Positions 63,276-64,000 of a stretch of 64,000 bases of DNA are shown piece by piece. The notes under the pieces are model-generated. The model ran no database searches. It saw only the letters and a program-made list of their open reading frames with translations, and was not told where the DNA came from. Positions within the stretch are counted from its first letter, which is position 1, and every line of letters begins with the position of its first letter. The position numbers and the translations under genes were made by a program. The stretch is from positions 5,518,001-5,582,000 of the forward strand of contig NW_021163010.1 in assembly GCF_004324835.1 (NCBI RefSeq), in the 5' to 3' direction. Source of the DNA: Dendronephthya gigantea (Eukaryota > Cnidaria > Anthozoa > Malacalcyonacea > Nephtheidae).

Positions 63276-64000
63276 CAAGATTTACTCTTGTTCTATGGTC
63301 ACGATTGCTTCGTTGTGCGAAACGATTGGGCGCGCGTATAATTTTGCGTATGATTAGAAAGAGAACCGCAAGTCATCTTATCCTGTTTTTATAGAAAGAG
63401 TTCAAAATGAAATTTAGAATTTTCAATTTTTTGAAACCCTAACTGACCTTCCTTGCTTGCCGGGGAGTGGTTCGATAATTAATTTAGGGTTTCAGTTTTA
63501 ATTAAAGCAAATTTTTGTCATGCCGAATTTTGTAACCTTCAATTTGCATGCATGACCTTTAAGTTTCATATATACGAAAACATTAAATAGAAATATGTAT
63601 AGTCAATTTTATATGCTACAATTAAATTGATTGGCAGTTGATTTGAATTCAAATTACATAATAGAAAATAGCCTGTTGTCGAGTTCGCTGTTGGCATATA
63701 TCCATTGTTCCATATTTTCCCATATTTTTTTCAATGAAAACGTCTAAGAAACGCTAATAGCTTCTCTTCCTTACGGGCAATTATCTAGAATGTGTAATCT
63801 AGAATAATTCTGTATGTTTCACGTGTTGTCAGATTTACTATTGAAATTAATATATGATGAAAGAATTATCTAGTTTAGTGGAGATTTCAAGTGAATAAAG
63901 TTGAATGTTTGTACAATTGCATCTGCGATGTTATTTTGTTTGGCGGATACCTTCAAGTTTTTTATACTATCGAATGTTAAATGGGACTTTTCTTTTTTTT
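63276..64000. other. GULP1 3' UTR to window end
   Basis: No further gene is seen. The 3' UTR probably ends near the AATAAA at 63894. Confidence 0.6.
63894..63899 (+). terminator. Candidate poly(A) signal of GULP1
   Basis: AATAAA followed by TTGAATGTTTGT and a later GT-rich stretch (TGTTATTTTGTTTGG), about 620 bases after the stop. Confidence 0.7.

Overview
The window is a gene-dense piece of an animal (metazoan) nuclear genome. Genes are split by many short GT-AG introns, base composition is AT-rich, poly(A) signals are AATAAA, and non-coding DNA is seeded with small inverted-repeat DNA transposons (MITEs) and one worn Tc1/mariner element. The proteins are close to vertebrate orthologues in length and domain order, while introns and intergenic gaps are short. 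This suits a cnidarian or another slowly evolving invertebrate; the phylum is inferred, not proven. No bacterial, viral, CRISPR or tRNA features were seen.

Layout: (1) 1-14457, +, a BAZ2-type chromatin remodeller subunit (MBD/TAM, basic coiled coil, DDT, WHIM motifs, AT-hook, two PHD fingers, bromodomain), 5' end outside the window. (2) 16180-24283, +, PHF14, a multi-PHD histone reader. (3) 24860-26119, +, a single-exon C2H2 zinc-finger protein with a conserved-looking N-terminal domain that may have a ParB/sulfiredoxin-like fold. (4) 26619-28502, +, a SPO16 (C1orf146) meiotic crossover factor. (5) 32947-29205, -, ACBD5, a tail-anchored acyl-CoA-binding peroxisome-ER tether. (6) 36699-42316, +, BZW/5MP, an eIF5 mimic. 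(7) 43872-51264, +, an SLC12 Na-K-Cl cotransporter. (8) 53395-56275, +, NACA, the alpha subunit of the nascent polypeptide-associated complex. (9) 58031-63275, +, GULP1/CED-6, a PTB engulfment adaptor. I rebuilt exons by hand; reading phase is consistent across every junction of all split genes.

The genes do not form one pathway. They are housekeeping and chromatin genes: two histone-reading proteins (BAZ2, PHF14), two translation-linked proteins (BZW, NACA), one meiotic factor, one lipid/organelle tether, one ion transporter and one endocytic adaptor. Their human counterparts are concentrated on 2q (BAZ2B, GULP1, BZW1), 7p21 (PHF14, BZW2) and 12q13 (BAZ2A, NACA), the chromosomes that carry HOX clusters, so the window looks like a piece of an ancient animal linkage group.

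The least ordinary DNA is in the non-coding part: a nested palindrome cluster at 43003-43580, a 937-bp inverted-repeat element rich in the palindrome AACCCAGGGTTAA at 46411-47347, a perfect 61-bp hairpin touching a MITE at 57139-57372, and several MITE families with copies in more than one gene.
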